64,000 nucleotides of DNA from Burkholderia sp. lig30 (GTDB lineage Bacteria; Pseudomonadota; Gammaproteobacteria; Burkholderiales; Burkholderiaceae). The DNA is taken from the NCBI RefSeq assembly GCF_000687455.2, contig NZ_JGVW01000053.1, forward strand, positions 1 through 64,000, in the 5' to 3' direction. The position numbers were made by a program, and so were the translations under genes. Below are positions 52,090 to 62,341 of the stretch, piece after piece (the stretch's first letter is position 1; every line of letters starts with the position of its first letter). The notes under the pieces were generated by a model. That model was not told where the DNA came from. It saw only the letters and a program-made list of their open reading frames with translations, and did no database searches.

Positions 52090-52866
52090 GTGGCCAGTCG
52101 TAGCATTCACTTCATGACATGCGAGAAAGAACGCGCTGCGCACGTCGCTCAAGTACCGGGACATCGCAAGACGGCGACGGCGCCAGTGGCCGATGCGCAC
52201 AAGCCTTTTCTGGGGATCCAGGTTTTCGTGGATTTCATCTGCCCGTGGTGCCTGATCGGCACGCGGCATCTGCATGCTGCCATCAAACGTTTAGCCGAGC
52301 TGAGGCCGGAGATCGAACCCAAAGTGGTGTGGCGCTCGGTTCAGCTATTGCCGGACACGCCCCTCTCAGGCGAGCCCTACCAGGCTTTCTACCTGGCACG
52401 CCTGGGTGGCGCCGAGGCGGTCGTGGCGAGAAGAGCACAGTTGCAGCAGGCCGGGCGCCCGGCCGGAATAACGTTCTCCTTCGACGATATCCCGTTGCTT
52501 CCGAACACGGCAGCGGCACATCGACTATTGGCGTACGCATGTACGCATGAGACTGATGAAAAGCAGGCCGCGTTGGTAGAACGGCTTCTGACCGCCTTTT
52601 TCGTCGACTGCGAGAACATCGGCGACCCAGCGGTGCTGAAGCGGCTTGGACTCGAGTGCGGGCTGAGCGACGACGGCATGAGCGAGCACGCCTGCACCAC
52701 CGGCGGTCGTGCCGGACCGGACGCGGATCCACGCCGGGCAGAATCCCGCTCCGTCAGCGGCGTCCCGTTCATGGTGTTCAACGGAGCGCGTTACCTTTCA
52801 GGAGCCTATCCCGCCGACGCCATAGTGGAAGTCATGCTCGATTCGATTCCAGCGAGGACGAAATGA
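52090..52866 (+). CDS. DsbA-family thiol oxidoreductase (FrnE-like)
   Basis: A 258 aa thioredoxin-fold protein. After a 35-residue N-terminal stretch, the active site is VDFICPWCLIGTRHL (CPWC). LLPNTAAAHRLLAYACTHET matches the conserved helical insertion block, and the cis-Pro loop is SVSGVPFMVFNGARYLSGAY. FrnE-like proteins are cytosolic disulfide or polyketide-related oxidoreductases and resemble 2-hydroxychromene-2-carboxylate isomerases. A GTG start was chosen because AAGGAG lies just before it; ATG at 52114 is the alternative. Confidence 0.85.
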   Translation: MASRSIHFMTCEKERAAHVAQVPGHRKTATAPVADAHKPFLGIQVFVDFICPWCLIGTRHLHAAIKRLAELRPEIEPKVVWRSVQLLPDTPLSGEPYQAFYLARLGGAEAVVARRAQLQQAGRPAGITFSFDDIPLLPNTAAAHRLLAYACTHETDEKQAALVERLLTAFFVDCENIGDPAVLKRLGLECGLSDDGMSEHACTTGGRAGPDADPRRAESRSVSGVPFMVFNGARYLSGAYPADAIVEVMLDSIPARTK

Positions 52867-53042
52867 CGGCCTCCCCATTCAGTGCGACAGATCGATACAC
52901 AGTGACGGAAACCGATCACGAACGAAAGACTGAAACACCGGCCACACGCACGCCCAGATCGAATTGGGCCTGGTCACCCGGTTCCGGACACTTCGACTGG
53001 ATGGACTGGCATACCCTCACGGCATACGCGAACACCCGATAG
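52863..53042 (+). CDS. Small hypothetical protein overlapping the DsbA-like gene
   Basis: A 59 aa open frame starting with ATGA inside the stop of the DsbA-like gene, an overlap typical of translationally coupled genes. The product is polar with many Thr/Arg and a Trp-rich C-terminal part (SNWAWSPGSGHFDWMDWHTL). No family recognised and no separate ribosome binding site is needed. It could also be a chance frame. Confidence 0.35.
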   Translation: MTASPFSATDRYTVTETDHERKTETPATRTPRSNWAWSPGSGHFDWMDWHTLTAYANTR

Positions 53043-53204
53043 TTCTTGCCGTAACAACACCTGCGATCGCAAGCCTCAATGGAATCGCATACATGCGCCG
53101 AGGCCGGTCGGAATCGGCAAAGCGACGCACAAACGACCGTGGCGCGCATTCCGGCGATGAGACCGATCGCCCAACACGCGCCATTCCGTGCCTTTTCCCG
53201 GTGC

Positions 53205-54779
53205 TTACGCCACTCCGGCACCGGCGTGATGCGAAACGTCCAGCCTGAACATCGAAACGGCGGCTTTCAGACCGTCCGCCTGGGACTCGAGCGAGCTGGC
53301 CGCTGCCGCGGCCTCTTCGACCAACGCCGCGTTTTTCTGCGTGGCTTCGTCCATCTGCGTCACGGCCTGGCTAACCTGGCCGATGCCCTTGCTCTGTTCC
53401 TGCGACGCCGTGGTGATTTCCCCCACGATGTCGGCCACGCGCCGAATCTCCTGAGTGATCTCGCGCATCTTCGTTCCGGCTTCCTGTACACGACCGGCGC
53501 CAGTCCGCACCCGCTCCACGGAATCGTGAATCAGCGCCTTGATTTCCTTGGCTGCCGCCGAAGAACGCTGTGCCAGCGAACGCACTTCAAACGCCACCAC
53601 CGCAAAACCCCGCCCTTGCTCGCCCGCCCGCGCCGCTTCGACGGCTGCATTCAACGCAAGGATATTGGTCTGGAAGGCGATGCCCTCGATGAGGCCGACA
53701 ATGTTCGCGATTCTGTCCGAACTGGCATTGATGCCTTCCATGGTTTCCACCGCGCGTGATGCCAAGGTACCGCCTTGCTCCGCCACGTCGGCGGCCTGCG
53801 CGGCGAGCTGGTTGACCTGACTTGCATTGTCGGCATTCCGGGTCACGGTAGAAGTCAGTTGCTCCATGCTGGACGCCGTTTCCTCTAACGAGGCGGCCTG
53901 CTCTTCCGTGCGTTGAGACAGGTCCTGGTTGCCCGCCACGATTTGATGGGTGGCGCTAACGATCGAATCGGTCGACATTCTGATGGCGCCGATCGTTTTC
54001 GCAAGTTGCTCCTGCATGCGCTTCATCGAGAACAGCAGGCTCGAGCGGTCACCCGGCGCCGTCTTCACCACGGCAGTCAGATCGTTGCCGGCAATGCGGT
54101 TGGCAATCTCGGCGGCGTAGGACGGTTCTCCGCCCAGCGAGCGGAAGATGCCACGGTTGAGCAGCACCACGACAACCGACAAGACGCCGGCCAATACCAT
54201 CAGAATCCGGAGGCTCTGATACAGCGACGAGCGGAATGCCGCATCGAGGTCATCGACGTAAAGCCCCGTCGTGAGAATCCAGTCCCATGGCTGATAGCGC
54301 ACGTTATAGGCAACTTTCGGGAACAGTCCGCTGGCTCCCGGCCTCGCGGCGCTATATGCGGTAAAGCCCTTTCCGTCGAGCTTGATGACAGCAAGCATAT
54401 CCCTGAAGACGTACACGCCGTTCGGATCCTTGTAGTCTCCTACACCCTTGCCGTTGAGCTCCGCTTTCGTCGGGTGCATCAGGACGACAGGCTGCGAATT
54501 GACGATCAGAAAATAGCCATCCTTTCCGTAACGCATGTTCCGGATGCTGTCCATTGCGCGCCGCTTCGCCTCCGCGACCGGCATCGAGCCGACTGCGGCC
54601 TGGTCGCCAAAGGTCTTGACGACACTCAACGCGAGCTCCGATGCGTGTTTCAGGTCCGCCTCGCGCTCGTTCAGCCGCATCTCTCTGGTCTGGTAAGCAT
54701 CGTAGATCGATATTCCGGCGAGACTGGACAGGCTCAGGATCAGCGGTAGCCAGAGCTTCTGGATAAAAGACAGCTTCAT
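53205..54779 (-). CDS. Methyl-accepting chemotaxis protein with sCache_2 sensor
   Basis: A 524 aa transmembrane chemoreceptor. An N-terminal helix ([20 protein letters not shown]) and a second helix ([20 protein letters not shown], about 190-210) flank a periplasmic single Cache domain with [20 protein letters not shown] and the [16 protein letters not shown] block. A HAMP-like stretch and a classic signalling hairpin follow, with [24 protein letters not shown] and methylation-type Glu/Gln pairs. No CheR-tethering pentapeptide is seen. The start at 54779 excludes an upstream in-frame extension to 55181. Ligands of sCache_2 receptors are often organic acids, which fits the catabolic neighbours. 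Confidence 0.92.
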   Translation of the reverse strand: MKLSFIQKLWLPLILSLSSLAGISIYDAYQTREMRLNEREADLKHASELALSVVKTFGDQAAVGSMPVAEAKRRAMDSIRNMRYGKDGYFLIVNSQPVVLMHPTKAELNGKGVGDYKDPNGVYVFRDMLAVIKLDGKGFTAYSAARPGASGLFPKVAYNVRYQPWDWILTTGLYVDDLDAAFRSSLYQSLRILMVLAGVLSVVVVLLNRGIFRSLGGEPSYAAEIANRIAGNDLTAVVKTAPGDRSSLLFSMKRMQEQLAKTIGAIRMSTDSIVSATHQIVAGNQDLSQRTEEQAASLEETASSMEQLTSTVTRNADNASQVNQLAAQAADVAEQGGTLASRAVETMEGINASSDRIANIVGLIEGIAFQTNILALNAAVEAARAGEQGRGFAVVAFEVRSLAQRSSAAAKEIKALIHDSVERVRTGAGRVQEAGTKMREITQEIRRVADIVGEITTASQEQSKGIGQVSQAVTQMDEATQKNAALVEEAAAAASSLESQADGLKAAVSMFRLDVSHHAGAGVA

Positions 54780-55089
54780 ATGTTTGCGAACCCTCCGGAT
54801 CGATAGAAGGGAGCAGGCAATCGGCATGTCTGTCCGCCCCCCTTGCTGCACCTTGGCTTCGGTCTTCGGTTTCTCGACTCGCGTCTCCACGTCCGGCACC
54901 ATCACGCCCGATTCCTTCAGACGCATCGCCTCTGCAAGCGATTGGCTTGACCCGAATCGCGCTGCCCGAGGACTTTTCATTCGGCACCGCGGGTTGCCGA
55001 TTCGAGGCGTTCGATCAAGGGAGGCGTCCCCGGTTGTCGACCTCGCCGAACAATGCCCGGCAGTATCGACGCGACGGGTTTTCCCGCGC

Positions 55090-55117
55090 TTGACAATACA
55101 TGACACGGAATTATCAT
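55090..55117 (+). promoter_or_regulatory. Promoter of the AraC family regulator gene
   Basis: TTGACA (55090-55095) and TATCAT (55112-55117) with 16 bp spacing, 30 bp upstream of the ATG at 55147. The 367 bp gap 54780-55146 also holds the chemoreceptor promoter and no gene. Confidence 0.65.
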
Positions 55118-55146
55118 TCGGTGCCAGTCTTCTATTCAGTTCTCCG

Positions 55147-56157
55147 ATGTCTTCTCTTGTCCGCGCTGCGAGCCTGACCAACTACAGCGAAGTCGCGCGT
55201 GCAGCGGGACTGGACCCGGAGCGAATGCTCCGTGATGCGGGGTTGAGTCCGGATGTACTGCGCGATCCCGACTTCATGATTCCGGTCGAGCGTGTCGGGC
55301 AACTGCTCGCGACTTCCGCAGTCGCGTCAGGCAACGAGAGTTTCGGACTGTGCATGGCCGAATCGCGCCTCTTGTCCAACCTTGGGGCGGTCGGATTGCT
55401 GATTCGCGACCAGGCGACGTTGCGCGACTCGCTTGACATGCTGATGCGCTACCAGGCCTTGCTCAACGGTGCGCTTTCGCTGGCCGTCGAGGAGTGTGGC
55501 GATCTGGTCGTCATCCGTGAGGTGGTCATCGCCGGAAAGGCACATCAGCCCACGCGCCAAAGGGTCGAACTGGCGCTAGGGGTCATGGTGCGGTTGATAC
55601 GCCAGATTCTCAAGCCCGACTGGCAGCCGCGGCGCGTTTGCTTCGAGCACCCGGCGCCGCGCGACCTCAGTACGCACCATCGGTTTTTCGGCCCTTGCGT
55701 CGAGTTCGACTACGACTTCAACTGCATCATCTGCGCAAAAGCCGATCTCGATGCACGCAACCCGTCAGCGGACCCGGCGATGGTGCGCTACGCGCAGCAG
55801 TTGCTGGACACGTCGGTGATGTCGCAGCAGACGACCATGCTCGAGGATGTGCGGCGCGCGATCCTGCTGCTGTTGCCCAGCGGGCATTGCGGTGTTGAAC
55901 AGGTGGCCGAGCACATGGGCCTGGTATGCCGCACGGTCCAGCGCCGGCTGGCCGAACAGGGGCAGAGCTTCTCGTCGATCGTGAACGACCTCCGCAAGGA
56001 GCTCGCCACGCGCCATGTCATCGAGAGCGATCGTCCGTTGACCGAGGTGGCGACCCTGCTCGGATTTTCCGCGCCGAGCGCATTCTCGCGCTGGTATCAC
56101 ACGCAATTCGGTTGCAGTGCAAAGGATAGCCATGCCGCACACGGCAAAATGCACTGA
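55147..56157 (+). CDS. AraC family regulator with arabinose-binding-like N-terminal domain
   Basis: A 336 aa regulator. Residues 1-200 form an Arabinose_bd-type domain ([20 protein letters not shown], then [20 protein letters not shown]). The HTH domain is at the C-terminus with [20 protein letters not shown] then [20 protein letters not shown] and [20 protein letters not shown]. This OruR/AgmR-like subgroup often controls catabolic genes divergent from or downstream of it. An MFS/thiolase operon starts 790 bp downstream and is a likely target. Confidence 0.88.
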   Translation: MSSLVRAASLTNYSEVARAAGLDPERMLRDAGLSPDVLRDPDFMIPVERVGQLLATSAVASGNESFGLCMAESRLLSNLGAVGLLIRDQATLRDSLDMLMRYQALLNGALSLAVEECGDLVVIREVVIAGKAHQPTRQRVELALGVMVRLIRQILKPDWQPRRVCFEHPAPRDLSTHHRFFGPCVEFDYDFNCIICAKADLDARNPSADPAMVRYAQQLLDTSVMSQQTTMLEDVRRAILLLLPSGHCGVEQVAEHMGLVCRTVQRRLAEQGQSFSSIVNDLRKELATRHVIESDRPLTEVATLLGFSAPSAFSRWYHTQFGCSAKDSHAAHGKMH

Positions 56158-56945
56158 CACCAGGGCTTGCCTGCGCCGCCACTCGCCATCGCGCAGGGAG
56201 GCAACGTGCGCGCAGAACGACCGGTGAGCGACGCGAAGCACTGAGCGGCCGCATCACCGTCCATCACCGCGCCATGCTCGACTTCGCCTGCACGTCATCG
56301 GCGCGCTCGAGCACGCGCTGGCCGATCCGAATACCGCGGTGGAACCGGCGTTGACGCCGATCCGCCAGCGCATCCAGCTGCCCTGAACCATTCCTGCGCC
56401 GGAAGATCCAGGCACGAGCAGTTCGCCATTCCGACTTCCCTCATCAGACCATTGCGCGTTCCCGCCGTCCCGACACCGGACGAGCCCGATCCGGAGCGAG
56501 AGGCCATTTCGAGGATCGTCCCTGTCATGGCCGGGACATGACGAACCGTCGTTCCTCAACGGGTTTACGACGATTCGTAACACGTTGCTTCTGCGCGCCG
56601 GCGCGAGGGTCCCTGCGAGCATCGCAATTAATGTCGTCAAAAATAATTCCCGGTGCTATGCTGACGCCATTGTCTGTCGTCCGGAGTTTTTCGGCTGCAA
56701 CGGAGGCTCTGGTGCGATATGTCCATCGGCGCTTTTCCTCACAGCCACCACTGAAGTCCCCAGGATGTTTGAAACAGGTATCGAAGCCCAAAGCGCGCAC
56801 GGCGACACAAAGAAAGCGTCCGGCGCAGCTGGCGGCCAGCAGTAACCGCTGCCTGCCTTGGCGTGTGAGCCCTGCTTGACGGGGCCACACGACACCAGGC
56901 GGCACTAGTCACTACGATTTTCGTGAATCATTGGAGGAGACGGAA
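56158..56945. other. Intergenic region upstream of the MFS transporter operon
   Basis: A 788 bp gap with no intact gene. One frame around 56288-56386 ends with IGALEHALADPNTAVEPALT and a stop, which could be a gene remnant. An operator-like site lies at 56627. Base composition is mixed and somewhat lower in GC around 56620-56680. Confidence 0.5.
56627..56640 (-). promoter_or_regulatory. Operator-like site E upstream of the MFS operon
   Basis: On the minus strand TTGACGACATTAAT, one base different from TTGTCGACATTAAT of the gntR/tauD/porin sites. It lies about 305 bp upstream of the MFS start. Confidence 0.45.
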
Positions 56946-58241
56946 TTGAACCTGTATACGAGTGATGCCATGCCGGCCGATCCTGCCGCGGCGACAAATG
57001 GTGCCCGAGCTTATGCGTGGGTGGTATTTGCGTTGATGTTTTGCCTCTTGCTCTCCGACTACATGTCGCGGCAGGCGATCAATGCATTGTTTCCGATCCT
57101 GAAAGTGCAGTGGCAGATGTCCGACACGCAACTCGGCTCGATCAGCGGCGTGGTGCCGCTGGCAGTCGGCGTGCTGACCCTCCCGTTTTCCATCGTCGCG
57201 GACCGCTGGGGGCGCGTCAAAAGCATTGCACTCATGGCTGCGATGTGGAGTCTTGCCACGCTCGGGTGCGCCATGGCCAGCAGCTACCACGAGATGTTCA
57301 TCGCACGCATCTTCGTTGGTATCGGTGAGGCCGCCTACGGAAGCGTCGGCATCGCGATGCTCATGGGCATCTTTCCGAAGCATCTGCGGTCGACCATTGC
57401 CGGCGGGTTTACGTCTGCCGCCGCCTTCGGGTCCGTACTTGGCGTTTCCCTTTCCGGCATCATTGCAACGCACTTTGGCTGGCGCTGGTCGATGGGCCTG
57501 ATGGCGATCTTTGGTTTTGTGCTGGTGATCATTTATTACCTCGTCGTCACGGAAAAAAAGCTCGCCCGTGCGAACCCGGACAATGCAGGCGGAACGCCGG
57601 TGCGCGGCCAGGTGCAACTGTCGCCTCGGGCATTCTTGTCTGGCCTGTTCCCATCCCGCTCCGTCACGTGTGCGTACCTCGGCGGCGCCCTGCAGATCTT
57701 CATTCAGGGCACGCTCTTTGTGTGGCTGCCCAGCTACCTGAATCGCTGCTGGGGCATGCCTGTCAGCAAGGCGGCCGTTGTCGCGGCCGGCCTTGTGCTT
57801 GTCAGCGGTGTGGGCCAGCTCCTTTGCGGTGTATTGACCGACCGGATGAGCAGGAATTCGTCGGTTAATCGATGGAACATGGCCATTTGTTATTGCCTCT
57901 TGCTGGGCACCCTGCTGGAAATCGCGTTCCGCTTGCCGCCGGGCAATCTGCAACTCGCGTTCCTGGCGCCTGCCGTGTTCTTCCTGGCCAGTTCGTTCAG
58001 CACATGCGGTCCGCTCATTGCCGGCGCCACATCGCCATCTATCCATGGTTCGGCTTTCGCCACAATGGCGCTGTTCAACAATATATTGGGCCTTGCAGCC
58101 GGCCCGTTTCTCACCGGTGTGATAGCGGACGCAGTGGGTCTTCAAGTCGCGTTGCGCTGGCTTCCGGCCGCGGCCATTCTGCCCTTTGCCGCATACATCC
58201 TTGGCCGGTGGTTCTATGTAGCGGAAGGGCGACGCGGGTAA
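56946..58241 (+). CDS. Major facilitator superfamily transporter (organic anion type)
   Basis: A 431 aa permease with about twelve hydrophobic segments. The MFS signature after helix 2 reads FSIVADRWGRVKSIAL (GxxxDRxGRR type). Helix 1 begins YAWVVFALMFCLLLSDYMSR, helix 7 is CAYLGGALQIFIQGTLFVWL, and the second-half signature is GVLTDRMSRN. The style resembles the anion:cation symporter group that imports aromatic acids or hexuronates. Start is a TTG after GGAGGAGACGGAA; an ATG at 56970 is the alternative. It probably imports the substrate degraded by the thiolase-SDR-BKACE genes. Confidence 0.85.
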   Translation: MNLYTSDAMPADPAAATNGARAYAWVVFALMFCLLLSDYMSRQAINALFPILKVQWQMSDTQLGSISGVVPLAVGVLTLPFSIVADRWGRVKSIALMAAMWSLATLGCAMASSYHEMFIARIFVGIGEAAYGSVGIAMLMGIFPKHLRSTIAGGFTSAAAFGSVLGVSLSGIIATHFGWRWSMGLMAIFGFVLVIIYYLVVTEKKLARANPDNAGGTPVRGQVQLSPRAFLSGLFPSRSVTCAYLGGALQIFIQGTLFVWLPSYLNRCWGMPVSKAAVVAAGLVLVSGVGQLLCGVLTDRMSRNSSVNRWNMAICYCLLLGTLLEIAFRLPPGNLQLAFLAPAVFFLASSFSTCGPLIAGATSPSIHGSAFATMALFNNILGLAAGPFLTGVIADAVGLQVALRWLPAAAILPFAAYILGRWFYVAEGRRG

Positions 58242-58518
58242 GCGTGCTTTCGGGGTGGCGGACCGCATCGAACGGATGCCTTGTCATGTCCGTGTGCCGG
58301 CTGGTCCGCCTTGACGGGCCAGCCAAACCGCACCGGCACGCGAACCTGTACGTTTCGGCCGCGATCCGGCACGCGGTCGGCATGAAAAGCCGGAAGGTGA
58401 TTCCGGCCTTCGACCACGATCCGAATGCGGCGATTTTCAGCGCGGCTGCGTGTGGCCTCGAAGACGCTCTCCCTCCTCCGCAAGAATCAAGCCGGATCCT
58501 TCTCTTCAACCCCTTGTT

Positions 58519-58540
58519 CCGCTGATGAATTCATCAGCGG
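58519..58540. promoter_or_regulatory. 22 bp perfect palindrome upstream of the thiolase gene
   Basis: The half-site CCGCTGATGAA is followed directly by its reverse complement TTCATCAGCGG, 26 bp before the thiolase ATG. It may be a regulator operator or an RNA hairpin covering the leader. The rest of the gap 58242-58565 (324 bp) shows no supported gene. Confidence 0.65.
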
Positions 58541-58565
58541 ACTTTACTCATTCAGGAAAACCAAC

Positions 58566-59750
58566 ATGAAACGTGAAGTAGTGGTCGCAAGCGGCGTACG
58601 GACTGCGATCGGGACATTTGGCGGGAGCCTGAAAGACATTGCGCCGACGGAGTTGGGCGCACGCGTCGTGCGCGAGGCGCTCTCGCGTGCTGCCGTGGAC
58701 GGGTCGGAAGTCGGTCACGTCGTATTCGGCAACGTCATTCATACAGAGCCGAAGGATATGTATCTGGCACGCGTGGCCGCACTCGAGGGAGGTGTGGCGG
58801 AATCCGTGCCGGCGCTCACGTTGAACCGCCTTTGCGGTTCAGGATTACAGGCGGTTGTTTCCGCATCGCAAAGCATTCTGCTGGGTGACGCCGACATCGC
58901 CGTGGCGGGTGGCGCAGAGAGCATGAGTCGCGCCCCCTATATCGCGCGTCATGCGCGTTTTGGCGCGCGCATGGGTGACATCAGCCTCGTCGACATGATG
59001 CTCGGCTCGCTGACGGATCCGTTCCACCGCTTCCATATGGGCGTGACCGCGGAGAACGTCGCACGGCAGTTCGGTATCTCGCGAGAGCAGCAGGATGCGT
59101 TGGCACTCGAATCGCATCGTCGCGCTTCTCACGCCATTGCGCACGGCTATTTCAACGAGCAGATTCTGCCGGTCCACCTGAACGGGAAGCGGGGTGTCAC
59201 CGTTTTCGACACCGACGAGCACGTGCGCCTGGATGCGACGCTCGATGACTTCACTCGACTCAAACCCGTATTCGACCGCGAAGCCGGCACTGTGACCGCG
59301 GGTAACGCGTCGGGCCTCAACGACGGTGCGGCGGCCCTCGTGCTCATGGAGCGCGCGACCGCCGAACGACGCGGCGCGCGGCCGCTGGCCCGGCTGGTCG
59401 CATACGCGCATGCCGGCGTGGACCCGAAAATCATGGGCATCGGACCTGTGCCGGCGACCCGCGCGGCACTGGCGCGTGCGAACCTCACGGTCGATGATAT
59501 CGACGTGATCGAGTCGAACGAAGCATTCGCGGCGCAGGCATGCGCAGTGTCCACGGAGTTGAAGTTCGCCCCTGAAAAGACGAATCCGAATGGCTCCGGC
59601 ATATCGCTCGGCCATCCCATCGGCGCGACGGGCGCACTCGTTACCGTCAAGGCAATCTATGAACTGCACCGCGTGGGTGGGCGCTATGCGCTCGTCACGA
59701 TGTGCATTGGAGGCGGACAGGGCATTGCCGCCGTGTTCGAGCGGATGTGA
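58566..59750 (+). CDS. Acetyl-CoA acetyltransferase / beta-ketothiolase
   Basis: A 394 aa thiolase. The acylated nucleophile is in LNRLCGSGLQAVVSA; the second catalytic set is GHPIGATGA (His) and MCIGGGQGIAAVFE (Cys). NEAFAAQACAVSTEL is the Asn/Glu-containing substrate loop. Full length for the family. It could form acetoacetyl-CoA or cleave a beta-ketoacyl-CoA at the end of a catabolic pathway. AGGAAAACCAAC lies before the ATG. It is followed after 44 bp by an SDR, suggesting a joint transcript. Confidence 0.92.
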   Translation: MKREVVVASGVRTAIGTFGGSLKDIAPTELGARVVREALSRAAVDGSEVGHVVFGNVIHTEPKDMYLARVAALEGGVAESVPALTLNRLCGSGLQAVVSASQSILLGDADIAVAGGAESMSRAPYIARHARFGARMGDISLVDMMLGSLTDPFHRFHMGVTAENVARQFGISREQQDALALESHRRASHAIAHGYFNEQILPVHLNGKRGVTVFDTDEHVRLDATLDDFTRLKPVFDREAGTVTAGNASGLNDGAAALVLMERATAERRGARPLARLVAYAHAGVDPKIMGIGPVPATRAALARANLTVDDIDVIESNEAFAAQACAVSTELKFAPEKTNPNGSGISLGHPIGATGALVTVKAIYELHRVGGRYALVTMCIGGGQGIAAVFERM

Positions 59751-59794
59751 GTCTGGCGCCCGGCACGGTACAAAAAACTGCATGGAGGATAACG

Positions 59795-60586
59795 ATGAGT
59801 TCGATGAATAAACGTGTTGTCGACCGACACTTCAACCTGTCGGGTCTGACGGCCGTCGTCACCGGCGCGGGGTCGGGCCTTGGCCGGCAGGCGGCATGCA
59901 CGCTGGCCGCGGCGGGAGCCCAGGTCGCGTTGCTGGGCAGACGCGCCGATCCGTTGACGGAGACTGAAGACATCATCGTGCGGCAAGGCGGCGTCGCGCA
60001 CCATTTTCCGGTCGATGTGACGGATCAGGAGGCTGTCGGGCTCGTGTTTGACCAAATCGAGACAACGATGGCGCCTCTCTGGGCGCTCGTCAACAATGCC
60101 GGAGCAGGCGGTCGCGCCGCGTTGCTCGATGTCGACGCGTCATTGTTCGACCATGTGTTCGGCATCAATACGAAAGCGGCACTTTTCACGGCAACGGCAT
60201 TCGCGCGGCGGCTGGTCGCCCATGCGCTGCCGGGGCGCATCATCAACATCTGCTCGCTCGCCGCGCAATCTCACTCGCCGAATCTTTCGATCTATGGCGC
60301 GAGCAAGGCGGCGCTCGAGCACCTGACCCGATCGATGGCTCACGAATGGGCGAGCTACGGCATCAATGTCAACGCGATCAATCCGGGCTACATCGAGACC
60401 GACATCAATCGCGCGCTGTTTCAGACCCCTGCCGGCAAGAAGATTGTCGAAGGATTGCCGCGTCGACGGCTCGGCACACCCGAGGCGCTCGATGGTGCGT
60501 TGCTGCTGCTTGCATCGCCCGGAAACGATTTCATGACCGGCACGACGCTTTCCGTGGATGACGGGCAGCGCTTTGTGATGGGATGA
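59795..60586 (+). CDS. SDR family oxidoreductase (3-oxoacyl/3-hydroxyacyl type)
   Basis: A 263 aa classical SDR. Cofactor motif TGAGSGLGRQAA, NNAG in ALVNNAGAGG, catalytic Ser in INICSLAAQSHS and YxxxK in IYGASKAALEHL. The C-terminal LLLLASPGNDFMTGTTLSVD is standard. Adjacent to a thiolase it probably interconverts a 3-hydroxyacyl- and 3-oxoacyl-CoA, an inference from context. GGAGGATAACG is a strong ribosome binding site. It converges with the BKACE gene; the 262 bp between them holds no gene. Confidence 0.9.
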   Translation: MSSMNKRVVDRHFNLSGLTAVVTGAGSGLGRQAACTLAAAGAQVALLGRRADPLTETEDIIVRQGGVAHHFPVDVTDQEAVGLVFDQIETTMAPLWALVNNAGAGGRAALLDVDASLFDHVFGINTKAALFTATAFARRLVAHALPGRIINICSLAAQSHSPNLSIYGASKAALEHLTRSMAHEWASYGINVNAINPGYIETDINRALFQTPAGKKIVEGLPRRRLGTPEALDGALLLLASPGNDFMTGTTLSVDDGQRFVMG

Positions 60587-60848
60587 TTCGCACGAGTCGC
60601 ATGTCGAATGCAATCTGCTTTCGGATGCGTCATGCCGTTCCGGTAAAAGCGTCGACGGATCCACAACGCAAAAAAGCCGCGTGAACCGTCGGCCAGGTCT
60701 TGGCCCGTTGACTCCGGAAGTTGCGCCGTCGCCCAACGGCGGCCGGCGCATTCGTTTCGAGCGGCGGCTCGACATCCACGCTGCGATGCCGAAGCGCGCC
60801 GCCGCCATCATCTGCTCCCGCTTCGTCGATGACGCGTGTCAGCGAGAA

Positions 60849-61907
60849 TCAGGCCGGCTTGCGCAGGAACCCCTGGTTGCCACCGTTGCGATTGGGCGCA
60901 AAGCCATTGGCCTGAAGCGTCTCGTCCGCCGTGTCATAGAAGACCCCGATCTTCATGATTTCTCGCGCCTGTTTCGCTGTCGCAATGGGGCGGCCGAATT
61001 CGCCGGCGATACGCACCAGTTGCTTGATCTGTTCGACCGAGCTCATCTTGCCCGTGCGGGTCTGGTTCCAGAGCACATCCTCGATGCCGCACCGCACATG
61101 CAGGCCCAACGCGATACCGATCATGTTCACGGGCAGCACGTTGAGCACCGAGCTTTCCACCGTGACCACCGCGCCGTCCGGGACTGCACGCAGCATATTG
61201 GCCAGGTTGTAGATGTTCGCCTGGTCCATGCCGCCGCTGATCGCCACCCAGTTCATCACCAGCGGCCCCTTGTAGACGCCGCGGCGAATCATCCGCTCGA
61301 TCGTTTCGAAGCTGTTGATGTTGTAGACCTGGAACTCGCTCTGGATGCCGGCGGCCGACAGGCGTCGGATGTGCTCTTCGACCCAGCTGGGATTCGACGG
61401 CACGACCATGTCCTTGTAGGTTGCGTACAGGTGCGGGAATCCCCGCGAAACACCGTTGAAGTCATCCAGACCGGCATGCTCCGTCACGTTCATCTGCGTC
61501 GTGTTGACGGTCACCGTCACCTGGTCGGGCTTCGGATCGAGTTCGGCCAGCATGTGCCGGGTGTCGTCGCTCAGCCACTTGGCGGCGTCGCCCTCCGATT
61601 CGGGCGCGAAGCTGATGGAGCCGCCCACCTGGATGATCATTTCCGGCACGCGGGCACGCACCCCGGCGATCAGCTCGTTGAACATGGACAAGCGCTTGCT
61701 GCCCTTGCCGTCGGCTTCGCGCACATGCAGATGCAGCACCGTGGCGCCGGCTTCGTAGCAATCCACCGCCTTCTGGATCTGCTCCTCCATCGTGATGGGG
61801 ATGTCTTCCGGGAAGTCCGACGGAATCCAGCCCGGCGCATAGGGGGCGGCCGTGATGACCAGGGGCTGCTGGTTCTCGGGATACAGGTGGCCGTCGAGGA
61901 AGTTCAT
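60849..61907 (-). CDS. BKACE family beta-keto acid cleavage enzyme (DUF849)
   Basis: A 352 aa zinc-dependent Claisen-type lyase of the beta-keto acid cleavage (DUF849, Kce-like) family. These enzymes condense a beta-keto acid with acetyl-CoA and split it into acetoacetate and a CoA ester. Visible blocks are AVDCYEAGATVLHLHVREAD (metal-binding His), IIQVGGSISFAPESEG, LYATYKDMVVPSNPSW and IGIALGLHVRCGIEDVLWNQ. It is longer than the 270-310 aa of most members. GGAGACGCACCATC precedes the ATG. The acetoacetate could feed the nearby thiolase. Confidence 0.88.
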   Translation of the reverse strand: MNFLDGHLYPENQQPLVITAAPYAPGWIPSDFPEDIPITMEEQIQKAVDCYEAGATVLHLHVREADGKGSKRLSMFNELIAGVRARVPEMIIQVGGSISFAPESEGDAAKWLSDDTRHMLAELDPKPDQVTVTVNTTQMNVTEHAGLDDFNGVSRGFPHLYATYKDMVVPSNPSWVEEHIRRLSAAGIQSEFQVYNINSFETIERMIRRGVYKGPLVMNWVAISGGMDQANIYNLANMLRAVPDGAVVTVESSVLNVLPVNMIGIALGLHVRCGIEDVLWNQTRTGKMSSVEQIKQLVRIAGEFGRPIATAKQAREIMKIGVFYDTADETLQANGFAPNRNGGNQGFLRKPA

Positions 61908-62341
61908 GATGGTGCGTCTCCAGGGTGAGAGGTGAATAGTTGAAATGTCGCACCGGCACATCATCCGGATCGCCGTGCAGCCATTGCGGTCCGCAGCGCA
62001 CGGTTCAAATGATCGGAGTCCGTGATATTCCGGCCGCAAAGCGCTGTCGATGAAGGACGTGCAGCGCTTCGCGGAACGGTTGATGTCCAGGTATCCGGGG
62101 CGACGAATGCATCATCCTGCCTTGCCCCCCTTCACGCTTTACATTGGATGTCTTGAGCTTGACTTTTCATGACAACAGCACAGCTCTGTTCATCGAGCGA
62201 GCGTCAAGGCGATGCTGGCTCATGGCGTCACGCGCGAAGTGGCAGCCTGAACGTCGGCAGAGGCTGCGTGCGCTTCACGGCACCCGCGTGCTGGCCATCC
62301 TTGAACGGATGCGGGTCACGCATCCGTCGTCGGTCATGCCA

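Noticed and set aside
55034-55041. TTGTCGAC upstream of the AraC gene as another GntR site
   Set aside because: Only the 8 bp core matches and the flank CTCGCC differs from the ATTAAT arm; such cores are common in GC-rich DNA.
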